Shown here: in pieces, positions 23,940 through 32,334 of the stretch
Layout: every line of letters begins with the position of its first letter
Numbering within the stretch: position 1 is the stretch's first letter
Assembly: GCF_900609055.1 (NCBI RefSeq)
Contig: NZ_UXAW01000080.1
Span: 1-34,508 of the forward strand
Reading direction: 5' to 3'
DNA length: 34,508 nt
Origin: Pseudogemmobacter humi
Lineage (GTDB): Bacteria; Pseudomonadota; Alphaproteobacteria; Rhodobacterales; Rhodobacteraceae
Notes under the pieces: model-generated
What the model was told of the DNA's origin: nothing
Databases searched by the model: none
The model's input: only the letters and a program-made list of their open reading frames with translations
Made by a program: the position numbers and the translations under genes

Positions 23940-24362
23940 TCAGAGCTGTGCACAGGGGCCCGAGACGGTGCGGGCGGGCGGGTAATCCCAGCCATCGACC
24001 CAGCCGGTGACGGTGATGGTTTTTCCGGTCGCATCGAATCCCGCCTTGTAGGCGAAGCGGGCGGTGCGCGCGCCCTGGTGCTCGGCAAGCCTGACCTTCC
24101 AGCGCATGCCGATCACGCCGTCTTTCACCGCCAGCCTCACGGGGACGAAATCGCCGCTGATGTCGGTGATCTGCGGATCGCTGACCCAGGCCTCGCCGCG
24201 CGCGCCGTCCCACAGGATCAGCAGCGAGCCCGAGAAGAACGCGGTCTTGTCGTTGACCGGCGCAAGATCGCATTTCCACAGGCTGCCCCCTGCCAGCGCG
24301 GGCAAGGTGCAGGACAAGACGCTGGACAAGGCGAGAAGACCGGCCGCGGCAATGCGTTTCAT
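23940..24362 (-). CDS. Small secreted protein, paralogue A
   Basis: A 140-aa protein with a clear signal peptide (MKRIAAAGLLALSSVLSCTLPALA). The mature part is beta-rich: WKCDLAP, LLILWDGARGEAWVSDPQI, MRWKVRL, ARFAYKAGFDATGKTITVTGW and a final GPC. It has two cysteines outside the signal peptide (Cys31 and Cys137), which could form a disulfide. Its neighbour at 24580-24999 shares the CDL, DP-I, W-V, TG-I-V-GW--G-D and G-C landmarks in the same order and is nearly equal in length, so the two are tandem paralogues. I do not recognise a named family. The general plan (small, secreted, beta, disulfide-closed) resembles periplasmic inhibitor or binding proteins. Confidence 0.7.
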   Translation of the reverse strand: MKRIAAAGLLALSSVLSCTLPALAGGSLWKCDLAPVNDKTAFFSGSLLILWDGARGEAWVSDPQITDISGDFVPVRLAVKDGVIGMRWKVRLAEHQGARTARFAYKAGFDATGKTITVTGWVDGWDYPPARTVSGPCAQL

Positions 24363-24579
24363 GAAAGATCCCGTTCAACCTGTCAGGCCCGGCGAAACCC
24401 GCCGCACGGCACAGGAAGACAGGTTCCGCCCCCGCCCGTCAAGAGCCCCGGGACACCCCGGGGGCCGCCCCTGCACGGCCCCGGCCGCCGGTTTCACGAA
24501 TCAACGGGGGCCGTGGGGTATTCGGATCAGAAGAAGGCAGCGCGAGCCTTGTGCAGCACAGCCCGCGCCGTACGGCGGT

Positions 24580-24999
24580 TCAGCCGCCGGGCTTTTCGGC
24601 CCTGCACTGGCCATAGACCACCGTGGGGGTGTTGTCATATCCATGCGGCCAGCCCCGGACCGAAATCCGGCCGGTCTCCGGTGTCAGGCTGGCGATATAT
24701 TCGACCTTCGCCTTGCGGCTGGCCTGGGCGGGAAGATTCGCCACCGTCCAGTTCAGCGTGATCCTGTCACCCTTGCGCCCGACTTTCGCCGGAAGCGGCT
24801 CCTCGTAGATGGACGCGATCAGCGGGTCGTAAACTATAGCGACCCCCGCATCGGAATCGAGCACGATGATCAGCGGCGTCGCGCTGAAGGACGCGCCCGG
24901 CGGCGCCTTCAGATCGCAGCGAAGCACCTGCCCGTCTGCATGGGCGAAAGTCGCGACAAGCGACGCGGCAAGAAAACTGCCGAAAAAGAGATGGCGCAA
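24580..24999 (-). CDS. Small secreted protein, paralogue B (TTG start)
   Basis: The best start is TTG at 24997-24999, because a near-perfect Shine-Dalgarno GGAGG sits 6 nt upstream and the product then opens with a signal peptide (RHLFFGSFLAASLVATFAHA). The in-frame ATG 11 codons earlier lacks this. The product is 139 aa, matching paralogue A (140 aa). The mature part has LRCDLKAP, LIIVLDSDAGVAIVYDPLI, ITLNWTVANL, AKVEYIASLTPETGRISVRGW and a final YGQC, with cysteines 28 and 132 in the same places as in A. Function is unknown. The 217-nt gap to paralogue A has only a weak trace of a modular-element tail (about 24511-24536). Confidence 0.7.
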   Translation of the reverse strand: MRHLFFGSFLAASLVATFAHADGQVLRCDLKAPPGASFSATPLIIVLDSDAGVAIVYDPLIASIYEEPLPAKVGRKGDRITLNWTVANLPAQASRKAKVEYIASLTPETGRISVRGWPHGYDNTPTVVYGQCRAEKPGG

Positions 25000-25024
25000 A
25001 ATATCCTCCGGGGAATCGCAGTGA

Positions 25025-25040
25025 CAGAACAATCGTTCTG
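25025..25040. promoter_or_regulatory. Small perfect hairpin upstream of paralogue B
   Basis: CAGAAC (25025-25030) and GTTCTG (25035-25040) form a 6-bp inverted repeat around 4 nt, 26 nt upstream of the TTG start on the minus strand and downstream of soxG. It could be an operator or a transcript-end hairpin. Confidence 0.3.
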
Positions 25041-25095
25041 CCGATCTGAAACCGGCCGGCGCGCCGTGGCAAGCCCGCCGGGCCGATTTTTGCGC

Positions 25096-25641
25096 TCAGA
25101 TCTCGCTGCCCGGCAGTGCGGAATGGGTCAAAAGGCCCATCACATAGCCCGCGACCGAGCGGAAGCAGACGACGGTATAGCCGCCCTCGCCCGCCCAGAA
25201 CGCCGCCGCCACCTGGCCAAGGCGCGAGCGGCGCAGCTCTTCCCCCACCGTATCCATATCGGCGGGCGAGAGCTTGCGCAGCACCTGGTCGGCCTTTTCG
25301 CCCTCGATGCGGAACACCGCGCGGGCGTCCGAGACATCGGCGGCAAGGTGATGGGTGCCCGCAAGCCCGCCTTCCAGCGCCGCCATCGCGGCCGCAACGC
25401 CGTGATAGGGCAGGATCAGCAGATATTCGTCCGGGCTCATCCAGCCGCAGCTCATGCCGCCCTGATGGGTGATCCGGCGCGGCTGCGGCAGATCGCAGCC
25501 GCTGGCCGCCTTCACCGCTTCCGCAAGCCCCGGAGTGCCGGGTTTCGCGCGCAGGGTGATCATGCCGACCGGGCCGATCTCGCGCACACGGACGAAGCCC
25601 TCGCTCTGGGCGCCGTTCAGCGCCGCAACCGGATCAGACAT
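25096..25641 (-). CDS. soxG: Sarcosine oxidase gamma subunit
   Basis: The gamma subunit of heterotetrameric sarcosine oxidase, a small subunit related to part of the GcvT/aminomethyltransferase fold. The ATG at 25639-25641 gives 181 aa (MSDPVAALNGAQSEGFV...). Family-like segments include VGMITLRAKPG, CGWMSPDEYLLIL (103-115 region), the DVSDARAVFRIEGEKADQVLRKLSPADM block and FRSVAGYVMGLLTHSALPGSEI at the end. Its start overlaps the end of soxA by 8 nt, so the two are translationally coupled. It is the last gene of the operon. Confidence 0.93.
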   Translation of the reverse strand: MSDPVAALNGAQSEGFVRVREIGPVGMITLRAKPGTPGLAEAVKAASGCDLPQPRRITHQGGMSCGWMSPDEYLLILPYHGVAAAMAALEGGLAGTHHLAADVSDARAVFRIEGEKADQVLRKLSPADMDTVGEELRRSRLGQVAAAFWAGEGGYTVVCFRSVAGYVMGLLTHSALPGSEI

Positions 25642-28600
25642 TCTGTTTCTCCCCTTCCGGGTCATAGAAGACCGGGCTGACGACTTTGGCCGAAACACCG
25701 GCGCCGCCGCTGGCCGAGGTGAACTCCACCACCTCGCCCATCCGCGCCGGGCCGTTCTTCAGGAGGCCCATGGCGATGCCGCGCTTCAGCGTGGGCGAGT
25801 AATAGGTCGAGGTGATCCGGCCCTGGGCATTGCGGAAGCCGTATTCGTTGCTGCCCGGCGCGGTGACATAGGCGCCATCCGGGATCACCGATCCGTCCAG
25901 TGCCTCGAAGCCGACCAGTTTCCAGCGATCATTCGAGGCAAGGAAGCTCCGCTGCTGGCCGCGTTTGCCGAGGAAGTCTTCCTTCTTCTTCGACACCGCC
26001 CAGTCGAGGTTCAGGTCCTGCGGGATCACCGTGCCGTCGGTCTCGTCACCGATCATGATGAAGCCCTTTTCGGCGCGCAGCACGTGCAGCCCCTCGGTGC
26101 CGTAGGGCATGGCACCAAGATCGGCGCCGAGCCGGTGGCAGAGCTCCCAGAAGGCCGCGCCATGGCTCGCGGGAACCGCGATCTCGTAGCTGAGCTCACC
26201 CGAGAAGCTGATCCGGTGCACCCGGACCGGGAAGCCGCCAAGCGTGCCCTCGGCGAAAGTCATGAAGGGGATCGCCTCTTTCGAGACATCCATCCCGCCC
26301 ATCTTCTCCAGCAGTTTGCGCGCATTCGGGCCGACCACGGCGACCTGGGCATATTGCTCGGTCAGATTGGCGGTATAGACCTGCCAGTCCCACCATTCGC
26401 ATTGCAGCCAGTCTTCCATCCAGCCGTGGATCCGGTCCGCGCCGCCCGAGGTGGTGTGGCAGAGCCAGGAATCCTCGGTCAGCCGCACCACCACACCGTC
26501 GTCGGACAGGAAGCCCTGTTCGTTGCACATCAGGCCATAGCGGCATTTGCCGATCGGCAGGCTGCTCATGACGTTGGTGTAGAGCATGTCGAGGAATTTC
26601 CCCGCATCCGGCCCTTTGACGAGGATCTTGCCCAGCGTCGAGGCGTCGAGGATGCCGAGCCGCTCGCGGGTGTTCGTCACCTCGCGGTTGACGGCCTGTT
26701 CATGGGTCTCCCCGGCGCGCGGATAGCAATAGGGGCGCTGCCAGAGGCCGACGGGCTCCATATAGGCGCCCTGCGACAGGTGCCAGTCGTGCATCGGCGT
26801 GCGGCGCAGGGGCTGGAAGATGTCGCCCCTCGCCTCGCCCGCCAGCGCGCCGATGGTGACGGGCGTATAGGGCGGGCGGAAGGTGGTGGTGCCGACCGCG
26901 GGAATATCCGCGCCAAGCGCGCCCGACAGCACGGCAAGGCCGTTGATGTTCGACAGTTTCCCCTGATCGGTCGCCATGCCGAGCGTGGTGTAACGCTTGG
27001 TATGTTCGACCGAGACATAGCCCTCGCGCGCGGCGAGCTGCACGTCCGAGACCTTCACGTCGTTCTGCCAGTCGAGCCACATCTTCGACTTCAGCGCGGG
27101 CCCCGCCCCTTCGGGCATGATCCAGACCGGCAGAAGATCACCCTCTGCCACGCTGTCGGCCTGCGCCGCAGCCACAGAAGGCGCCTCACGGCCAAGCGCG
27201 GCCAGCGCCGCGCCGGCGGCCTCGGCCGCGTCGGAGAGCGCATCGGCGGCAGCCAGCGCGCCGTTCGCGGCCCCGGCCGGGTAAACCATGGCGGTGCCGT
27301 CCAGCGTCAGCGGCGGGCGGTTCCTGTCGGGGCGGAACATGGCTGCCTTGCGGTCCCAGTCCAGCTTGCCGCCGCAATGGCTCCACAGATGGACCACCGG
27401 CGACCAGCCGCCGGACATGGCGACCGCATCGCAGGCGATCTCTTCCAGCGCGGCGCCCTCGCCGGTGACGAGGCCGATGGCGACGCCGGTGACGAATTTC
27501 TTCCCCTTGACCTTGACCACGCCGCGGCCGGTTTCGACCCGGATCCCCATGGCGCGCACCCGCTCGGGCAATTCGCCGGTGACCTGGGCGCGGGCGTCGA
27601 TCACAGCGGCGACCACCAGCCCGGCCTCTTTCAGCGCGATGGCGGTGCGGTAGGCGTCGTCATTGTTGGTGACGACCACGGTACGGTCACCCGGCGAGAC
27701 GGCGAAATTCACCACGTAATCGCGCATGGCCGAGGCCAGCATGACGCCCGGGATGTCGTTCCCGGCAAAGGACAGCGGCCGTTCCAGCGCCCCGGTGGCC
27801 GAGACGATACGGCCCGCGCGGATGCGCCAGAGGCGTTTGCGCGGACGGCCATCGCCCGGGGTGTGATCGGCGATACGTTCCTCGGCCAGCACATAGCCGT
27901 GGTCGTAGACGCCCGAAACCATGGTGCGGGCGCGAAGCGTGACATTCTTCATGCCATCAAGGGCTTGCAGCGCGGATTTCACCCAGTCATCCGCGGATTT
28001 TCCGTCGATGACATCGCCATCGACCGGCGCGCGGCCGCCCCAGTGCGGGGTCTGTTCCAGCACCAGAACCCTCAACCCGGAGGCCCCGGCGACCAGCGCC
28101 GCCTGAAGCCCGGCGATGCCGCCCCCGGCGATCAGCACGTCGCAATGGCCGTAGGTGTATTCGTAGCGGTCGGCATCCGGCTCGGTCGGCGCCTTTCCGA
28201 GGCCTGCCGAGCGGCGGATGATCGGCTCGAACAGATGTTTCCAGGCCGGGCGCGGATGGATGAAGGTCTTGTAGTAGAAGCCCGCCGGCAGGAAGCGGTA
28301 GAGCTTGTCATTCACCGCCCCGATGTCGAATTCGAGGCTGGGCCAGTGGTTCTGGCTGGTCGAGGTCAGCCCGTCGAACAGTTCCGTCGTGGTGACGCGC
28401 TGGTTCGGCTCGAACCGCGCGCCTTCGCCAAGCCCCACCAGAGCGTTCGGCTCTTCCGGCCCCGAGGCCATGATGCCGCGCGGGCGGTGGTATTTGAACG
28501 ACCGCCCCACCAGGGTCTGGCCGTTCGCCAAGAGCGCCGAGGCGAGCGTGTCGCCGCGGCAGCCCCGCATCCTCTTGCCGTTGAAGGTGAATTCAACCCC

Positions 28601-28648
28601 GGCCGCCCTGTCGATCAGGCGCCCGCCCGTTCCAAGCCGCGCGCTCAT
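25634..28648 (-). CDS. soxA: Sarcosine oxidase alpha subunit
   Basis: The 1004-aa alpha subunit of the tetrameric enzyme that oxidatively demethylates sarcosine to glycine. The alpha chain binds NAD and takes the methylene group onto tetrahydrofolate. An N-terminal 2Fe-2S-ferredoxin-like fold (about 10-100: FTFNGKRMRGCRGDTLASALLANG) is followed by an NAD-binding domain with GGGIAG (175-180) and WGGR. From about residue 600 a GcvT-like folate domain follows (YGLMCNEQGFLSDDGVVVRL, FSGELSYEIAVP, GLHVLRAEKGFIMIGDETDGTVIPQDLNLDWAVS). The ATG overlaps the soxD stop by 4 nt. An upstream in-frame extension overlaps soxD and was rejected. Confidence 0.97.
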   Translation of the reverse strand: MSARLGTGGRLIDRAAGVEFTFNGKRMRGCRGDTLASALLANGQTLVGRSFKYHRPRGIMASGPEEPNALVGLGEGARFEPNQRVTTTELFDGLTSTSQNHWPSLEFDIGAVNDKLYRFLPAGFYYKTFIHPRPAWKHLFEPIIRRSAGLGKAPTEPDADRYEYTYGHCDVLIAGGGIAGLQAALVAGASGLRVLVLEQTPHWGGRAPVDGDVIDGKSADDWVKSALQALDGMKNVTLRARTMVSGVYDHGYVLAEERIADHTPGDGRPRKRLWRIRAGRIVSATGALERPLSFAGNDIPGVMLASAMRDYVVNFAVSPGDRTVVVTNNDDAYRTAIALKEAGLVVAAVIDARAQVTGELPERVRAMGIRVETGRGVVKVKGKKFVTGVAIGLVTGEGAALEEIACDAVAMSGGWSPVVHLWSHCGGKLDWDRKAAMFRPDRNRPPLTLDGTAMVYPAGAANGALAAADALSDAAEAAGAALAALGREAPSVAAAQADSVAEGDLLPVWIMPEGAGPALKSKMWLDWQNDVKVSDVQLAAREGYVSVEHTKRYTTLGMATDQGKLSNINGLAVLSGALGADIPAVGTTTFRPPYTPVTIGALAGEARGDIFQPLRRTPMHDWHLSQGAYMEPVGLWQRPYCYPRAGETHEQAVNREVTNTRERLGILDASTLGKILVKGPDAGKFLDMLYTNVMSSLPIGKCRYGLMCNEQGFLSDDGVVVRLTEDSWLCHTTSGGADRIHGWMEDWLQCEWWDWQVYTANLTEQYAQVAVVGPNARKLLEKMGGMDVSKEAIPFMTFAEGTLGGFPVRVHRISFSGELSYEIAVPASHGAAFWELCHRLGADLGAMPYGTEGLHVLRAEKGFIMIGDETDGTVIPQDLNLDWAVSKKKEDFLGKRGQQRSFLASNDRWKLVGFEALDGSVIPDGAYVTAPGSNEYGFRNAQGRITSTYYSPTLKRGIAMGLLKNGPARMGEVVEFTSASGGAGVSAKVVSPVFYDPEGEKQNV

Positions 28649-28968
28649 TTCCAGCCCTTCCAGTCCGGCCGTCTGGCCTTGATCTTCGCGATGAGTTCGG
28701 CCGGCGGCTCGGTGGTCTGGGCAGGATAGGTGCCAAAGACTTCGAGCGTCGCCGTGCAGCGGGCGGCGAGAAACCACTTGCCGCAGCCATAAGCGTGACG
28801 CCAGCGTTCAAAATGGACGCCCTTCGGGTTTTGCCGGGCGAACATATAGGTCTCGAAATCCTCGTCCGTCGAGCCGGGTCCGAAGCGCTTCAGATGCGCC
28901 TCGCCCCCCGGGGACAGTTCGGTTTCCTCGGCCTTCACCCCACAGCAGGGGCATTCAAGGATCAGCAT
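28645..28968 (-). CDS. soxD: Sarcosine oxidase delta subunit
   Basis: The 107-aa zinc-binding small subunit of heterotetrameric sarcosine oxidase. The ATG at 28966-28968 gives MLILECPCCG at the N-terminus. The expected Zn ligands from the family (two N-terminal Cys, a His and a Cys) are seen as Cys6, Cys9, His58 and Cys62 (RHAYGCGKWF). The sequence between, with ETELSPGGEAHLKRFGPGSTDEDFETYMFARQNPKG, is typical of SoxD. The stop overlaps the soxA start. Upstream, 18 nt from the ATG, lies a strong hairpin with a T-run. Confidence 0.95.
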   Translation of the reverse strand: MLILECPCCGVKAEETELSPGGEAHLKRFGPGSTDEDFETYMFARQNPKGVHFERWRHAYGCGKWFLAARCTATLEVFGTYPAQTTEPPAELIAKIKARRPDWKGWK

Positions 28969-28985
28969 GCGGGCCTCGCAACGGC

Positions 28986-29015
28986 AAAAAGCCAGGGGGC
29001 GCAAAGCCCCCCGGC
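28986..29015 (-). terminator. Intrinsic terminator inside the sox operon
   Basis: Minus strand: a GC-rich stem GGC-c-GGGGGC / GCCCCC-t-GGC with a 5-nt loop (28991-29015) runs straight into TTTTT (28986-28990). This is the most classical Rho-independent terminator in the window. It lies between the proline-rich gene (stop at 29053) and soxD (start at 28968), leaving only 17 nt before the soxD ATG. Confidence 0.7.
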
Positions 29016-29052
29016 CAGCAGGTCAGGGAAAGATGTGACGGTCTGCGCGCGG

Positions 29053-29367
29053 TCAGTCGGCCGGCGCAGGGACGGGTTCAGGTGCGGCTTCCGGCCCGGC
29101 CGGAACCATGGGGTCGACGCCCGGAATGGCGCCCGAAGGCTCGGCTGCCGGGTCAGCGGCAGGAGCTGGCACCGCCGGGACGGTTTCGACCGGCGTTGCA
29201 GGCGTGGGCGGGGAGTCGCTGAAAGCGTAGATCGCGACGATGATGGCCAGCACAACGACGCCGATGGCGACGATGAGTCCTGGCCCGGTGCTGACGCGAC
29301 GTTCCACCGGCGGCTGCCGGAATTCAGCGGCGCGCGGCGGCGCCGGGCGGTCGGGGTCATATGCCAT
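29053..29367 (-). CDS. Proline/alanine-rich single-span membrane protein
   Basis: A 104-aa protein starting at ATG 29365-29367, which has a GGAG about 9 nt upstream. It has a proline/arginine-rich N-terminus (MAYDPDRPAPPRAAEFRQPPVERRVS), one TM helix (about 30-50, GLIVAIGVVVLAIIVAIYAF), and a C-terminal half made almost only of Ala, Pro, Val, Glu and Asp, which would be extended. Positive charges before the helix predict a cytoplasmic N-terminus and periplasmic tail. I do not recognise a family. It sits between soxB and soxD in the sarcosine oxidase operon but is not an enzyme subunit by sequence. A terminator hairpin follows it. Confidence 0.7.
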   Translation of the reverse strand: MAYDPDRPAPPRAAEFRQPPVERRVSTGPGLIVAIGVVVLAIIVAIYAFSDSPPTPATPVETVPAVPAPAADPAAEPSGAIPGVDPMVPAGPEAAPEPVPAPAD

Positions 29368-29517
29368 TGGATCGTCTCCGTTCCTGTTGCGGACGGAGGA
29401 GAAACCACGGCAGGCCGGCACAGGTTCCGGCTGTCCTGGCCAGCGGCCAGGTTTCGCCGGTTCGCCGCCGGTCCCTGCGCGAAATCCCGCGCGGACCGCG
29501 GCCCACCCGCGGCGCGG

Positions 29518-29561
29518 CAATTTTCTTCAAAGAAAATTGCAAATTCCTTTGAAGGAATTTG
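29518..29561. repeat. Two back-to-back 22-bp palindromes, copy B
   Basis: 29518-29539 has arms CAATTTTCTT and AAGAAAATTG around CA. 29540-29561 has arms CAAATTCCTT and AAGGAATTTG around TG. They abut exactly as in copy A (3477-3520). The pair lies 17 nt after the soxB stop on the minus strand, within the 211-nt gap before the proline-rich gene. One palindrome is almost the same as in copy A. The other is different but keeps full pairing. Confidence 0.85.
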
Positions 29562-29578
29562 AGCCGTCGCGCGGGTCA

Positions 29579-30826
29579 TCAGTGTGCCACCCCTGCGGCG
29601 ACGCTTTCGTCGATGAACCGGCCCTCTTTGAAGCGCCACATGTCGAATTCCGCCGCCAGCGGCCCGGGCTCGCCCTTCGCCACCAGTTCCGCCATCGCCC
29701 AGCCCGAGCCGGGGATCGCCTTGAATCCCCCGGTGCCCCAGCCGCAGTTGATGAAGCAATTCCCGAGCGGCGTCTTCGAGATCAGCGGCGAGCGGTCGCC
29801 GGTCATGTCGACGATCCCGCCCCATTGCCGCAGCATCTTGAGCCGCGAGATCACCGGGAAGGTCTCGACCAGGGCGCGGAGCGTTTCCTCGATGTGATGG
29901 AAAGAACCGCGCTGCGTGTAGTTGTTGAACCCGTCGGTGCCGCCGCCGATCACCAGCTCGCCCTTGTCGGACTGGCTGATGTAGCCGTGGACGGTGTTCG
30001 CCATCACCACGATGTCGATGCACGGCTTGATCGGCTCGGACACCAGCGCCTGGAGCGCGATGGATTCGATCGGCAGCCGGAAGCCCGCCATTTCAGCCAG
30101 CACGCCGGAATGACCGGCGACGACGATCCCCAGCTTCTTGCAGCCGATCTCGCCTCTGGTGGTCTCCACCCCGGTGACGACGCCGTTCGCCGAACGCACC
30201 GCGGTGACTTCGCAGTTCTGGATGATGTCCATCCCCATGTCGGAGCAGGCGCGGGCATAGCCCCAGGCCACCGCGTCATGGCGCGCGGTGCCGCCCCTTG
30301 CCTGATACTGCCCGCCCAGCACCGGATAGCGCGGGCCGTGCAGATTGATCATCGGCACCAGCTTCTTCACCTGTTCGGGCGTGACCCATTCGGTCGCCAC
30401 GCCTTGCAGCTGGTTCGCATGCACCGTGCGCTTGTAGCCCCGCACCTCGTGATGGGTCTGCGCCAGCATCAGCAGGCCGCGTGGGCTGAACATGATGTTG
30501 TAGTTCAGATCCTGGCTCAGCGTCTCATAGAGCGCGCGGGCCTTCTCGAAGATCGCCGAGGACGGATCCTGGAGATAGTTCGAGCGGATGATGGTCGTAT
30601 TGCGACCCGTGTTGCCGCCGCCGAGCCAGCCCTTCTCGATCACCGCGACATTGGTGATGCCGAAATTCTTGCCGAGGTAATAGGCGGTGGCAAGGCCATG
30701 GCCGCCGGCGCCGACGATGATGACATCGTATTGCTTCTTCGGCTCCGGGCTGCGCCAGGCTTTCTCCCAGCCGCTGTGAAAGCGCAAAGCCTCGCGGGCG
30801 ATGGCAAAAACCGAATAGCGTCTCAT
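29579..30826 (-). CDS. soxB: Sarcosine oxidase beta subunit
   Basis: The 415-aa flavoprotein catalytic subunit, a DAO/MSOX-type fold, that oxidises sarcosine and passes electrons between FAD and the FMN held between alpha and beta. The FAD-binding motif VIIVGAGGHGLATAYYL lies at about 35-51, followed by IEKGWLGGGNTGRNTTIIRSNY. The histidine in GTARHDAVAWGYA (His183) is in the region where this family links FMN covalently. GWGTGGFKAIPGSGWAMAELVA is the conserved C-terminal FAD block. The start at 30824-30826 (MRRYSVF) matches family N-termini. The longer in-frame extension is basic and unlike the family. It is first gene of the sox operon and divergent from ccmI across 260 nt. Confidence 0.96.
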   Translation of the reverse strand: MRRYSVFAIAREALRFHSGWEKAWRSPEPKKQYDVIIVGAGGHGLATAYYLGKNFGITNVAVIEKGWLGGGNTGRNTTIIRSNYLQDPSSAIFEKARALYETLSQDLNYNIMFSPRGLLMLAQTHHEVRGYKRTVHANQLQGVATEWVTPEQVKKLVPMINLHGPRYPVLGGQYQARGGTARHDAVAWGYARACSDMGMDIIQNCEVTAVRSANGVVTGVETTRGEIGCKKLGIVVAGHSGVLAEMAGFRLPIESIALQALVSEPIKPCIDIVVMANTVHGYISQSDKGELVIGGGTDGFNNYTQRGSFHHIEETLRALVETFPVISRLKMLRQWGGIVDMTGDRSPLISKTPLGNCFINCGWGTGGFKAIPGSGWAMAELVAKGEPGPLAAEFDMWRFKEGRFIDESVAAGVAH

Positions 30827-31086
30827 CAGGATTCTCCGCCGGGACTGTCCGCCGCTCATGGGCCCGCCGACTCGGGCGCGCCCGGTTTGCCGGCCGGATC
30901 GTTTTGCTTCGGGATGCAGTTTCATCCCCGCCTTTGCGCGGCACAATCGGGAAAATTGCGACATGACGACATGGCCGTGCGGCTTCGCGGCCCGGCTGCG
31001 GCGATTGGCGCGCGGCGGAAGACCTTTTGCCCGGGCCGCGAAACCATTACATCGGGCGGCGGAAGAGCTTTGCGCAAAGGCAGGAC

Positions 31087-32334
31087 ATGACCTTCATCGG
31101 CGATTCTCCCGGCTTCTGGCTTGTCGCGATCTGTCTGGCGGCGGGGGTGGCGGGGCTTCTGATCCTCAGCCTGCTGGCAGCGCGCGGCCGCAGCGGCGAG
31201 GCCCCGGCGCTGGCGCATGACGTCGCGCTCTATCGCGACCAGATCGCCGGGATCGAACGCGATGAGGCGCGCGGCACCCTTGCCCCCTCCGAGGCGAAAC
31301 GGCTGAAGACCGAGGTCGCGCGGCGCCTGCTGGAGGCCGACCGCCGTGCGGCGCGCACCGGGGGCGGCGAACGCCCCGCGCGCGGCGCGCTGATCCTGCC
31401 CGCCCTGGCCATCCTTGCCGCGGTGGGCGGCGGGATCGGCATCTATCTCCGGCTCGGCCAGCCGGGGCTGCCCGACCTTCCGCTGGCCAGCCGCATCGCC
31501 GAGGCGGATGCCCGTATCGCAGGCCGCCAGTCGCAGGCAGGCTTCGTGGCCAGCCTGCCCCCCGTTCCCGCAATGCCCGTCGAGCCGGAATTCGCCGCGC
31601 TGATGGACAAGCTGCGCGCCGCGGTCGACCCTGCCGTGTCGCAGGATCTGACCGGCCTCGCGCTTCTCGCGCGCAACGAGGCGGCGCTTGGGAATTTCGG
31701 CCCCGCGCGCGCCGCGCAGGAGCGGCTGATCGCGGTGAAAGGCCCGACCGACGCGGCCGCGGATCACGTCTTTCTGGCCGAGATCCTGATCCGTGAGGCC
31801 GGCGCCTATGTCTCGCCCGAGGCCGAGGCCGCCCTGCGCGCGGCGCTGGCGATCGAGCCGCAGAACGGCGCCGCGCTCTATTATTACGGGCTGATGTTCG
31901 CGCAAGGGGGGCGCTTCGACCGCGCCTTCGCGCTCTGGCAGCCGCTGATGAACCGCACCGCGCCGGATGCGCCCTGGGCCGCGATCCTGCGCGAACAGAT
32001 CGCCGAGGTCGCCATGCTGGCCGGGGTGGACTATCAGCCCCCCCCTGCCCCGGCGCTGCCCGGCCCCGATGCCGCGGCACTGGCGGCGGCGGCGGATCTG
32101 GCGCCCGAAGACCGGGCCGCGATGGTCGAAGGCATGGTGGCGCAGCTTTCGCAAAGACTGGCGACCGAGGGTGGCCCGGCAGAGGAATGGGCGCGGCTGA
32201 TCCGCTCGCTCGGGGTGCTGGGGCGCGAGGCCGAGGCGCGCGAAATCCTCGCGGAGGCGCGGTCGCGCTTCACCGCCGCCGAAGACCTTGCCCTGATCGG
32301 GGCTGCCGCCACTGACGCGGGCCTCGCGGAATGA
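31087..32334 (+). CDS. ccmI: CcmI cytochrome c biogenesis chaperone
   Basis: The apocytochrome c chaperone of system I, called CcmI (CycH). The ATG at 31087 gives 415 aa. Topology is two TM helices (about 10-31 and 101-120) enclosing a cytoplasmic loop with a leucine-zipper-like segment ([32 protein letters not shown]), then a large periplasmic TPR domain (about 150-415; [26 protein letters not shown] is the clearest unit). This plan matches Rhodobacter-type CcmI. It is unlinked to ccmABCDG, which lies 28 kb away in this window. The stop overlaps the ruvX start (ATGA). Confidence 0.93.
   Translation: MTFIGDSPGFWLVAICLAAGVAGLLILSLLAARGRSGEAPALAHDVALYRDQIAGIERDEARGTLAPSEAKRLKTEVARRLLEADRRAARTGGGERPARGALILPALAILAAVGGGIGIYLRLGQPGLPDLPLASRIAEADARIAGRQSQAGFVASLPPVPAMPVEPEFAALMDKLRAAVDPAVSQDLTGLALLARNEAALGNFGPARAAQERLIAVKGPTDAAADHVFLAEILIREAGAYVSPEAEAALRAALAIEPQNGAALYYYGLMFAQGGRFDRAFALWQPLMNRTAPDAPWAAILREQIAEVAMLAGVDYQPPPAPALPGPDAAALAAAADLAPEDRAAMVEGMVAQLSQRLATEGGPAEEWARLIRSLGVLGREAEAREILAEARSRFTAAEDLALIGAAATDAGLAE

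Noticed and set aside
24511-24536. Possible modular-element tail (GGGGTATTCGGATCAGAAG) between the two secreted paralogues
   Set aside because: Only a partial match with no A or B hairpin beside it. Too weak to list as a copy.
25469-28729. 1086-codon plus-strand open frame opposite soxA/soxG
   Set aside because: An antisense artefact of strong GC third-position bias. soxA and soxG on the minus strand are certain.
30827-31086. Glycine-type riboswitch upstream of soxB
   Set aside because: The 260-nt leader was read on both strands. No conserved glycine-riboswitch core or tandem aptamer pattern was visible.
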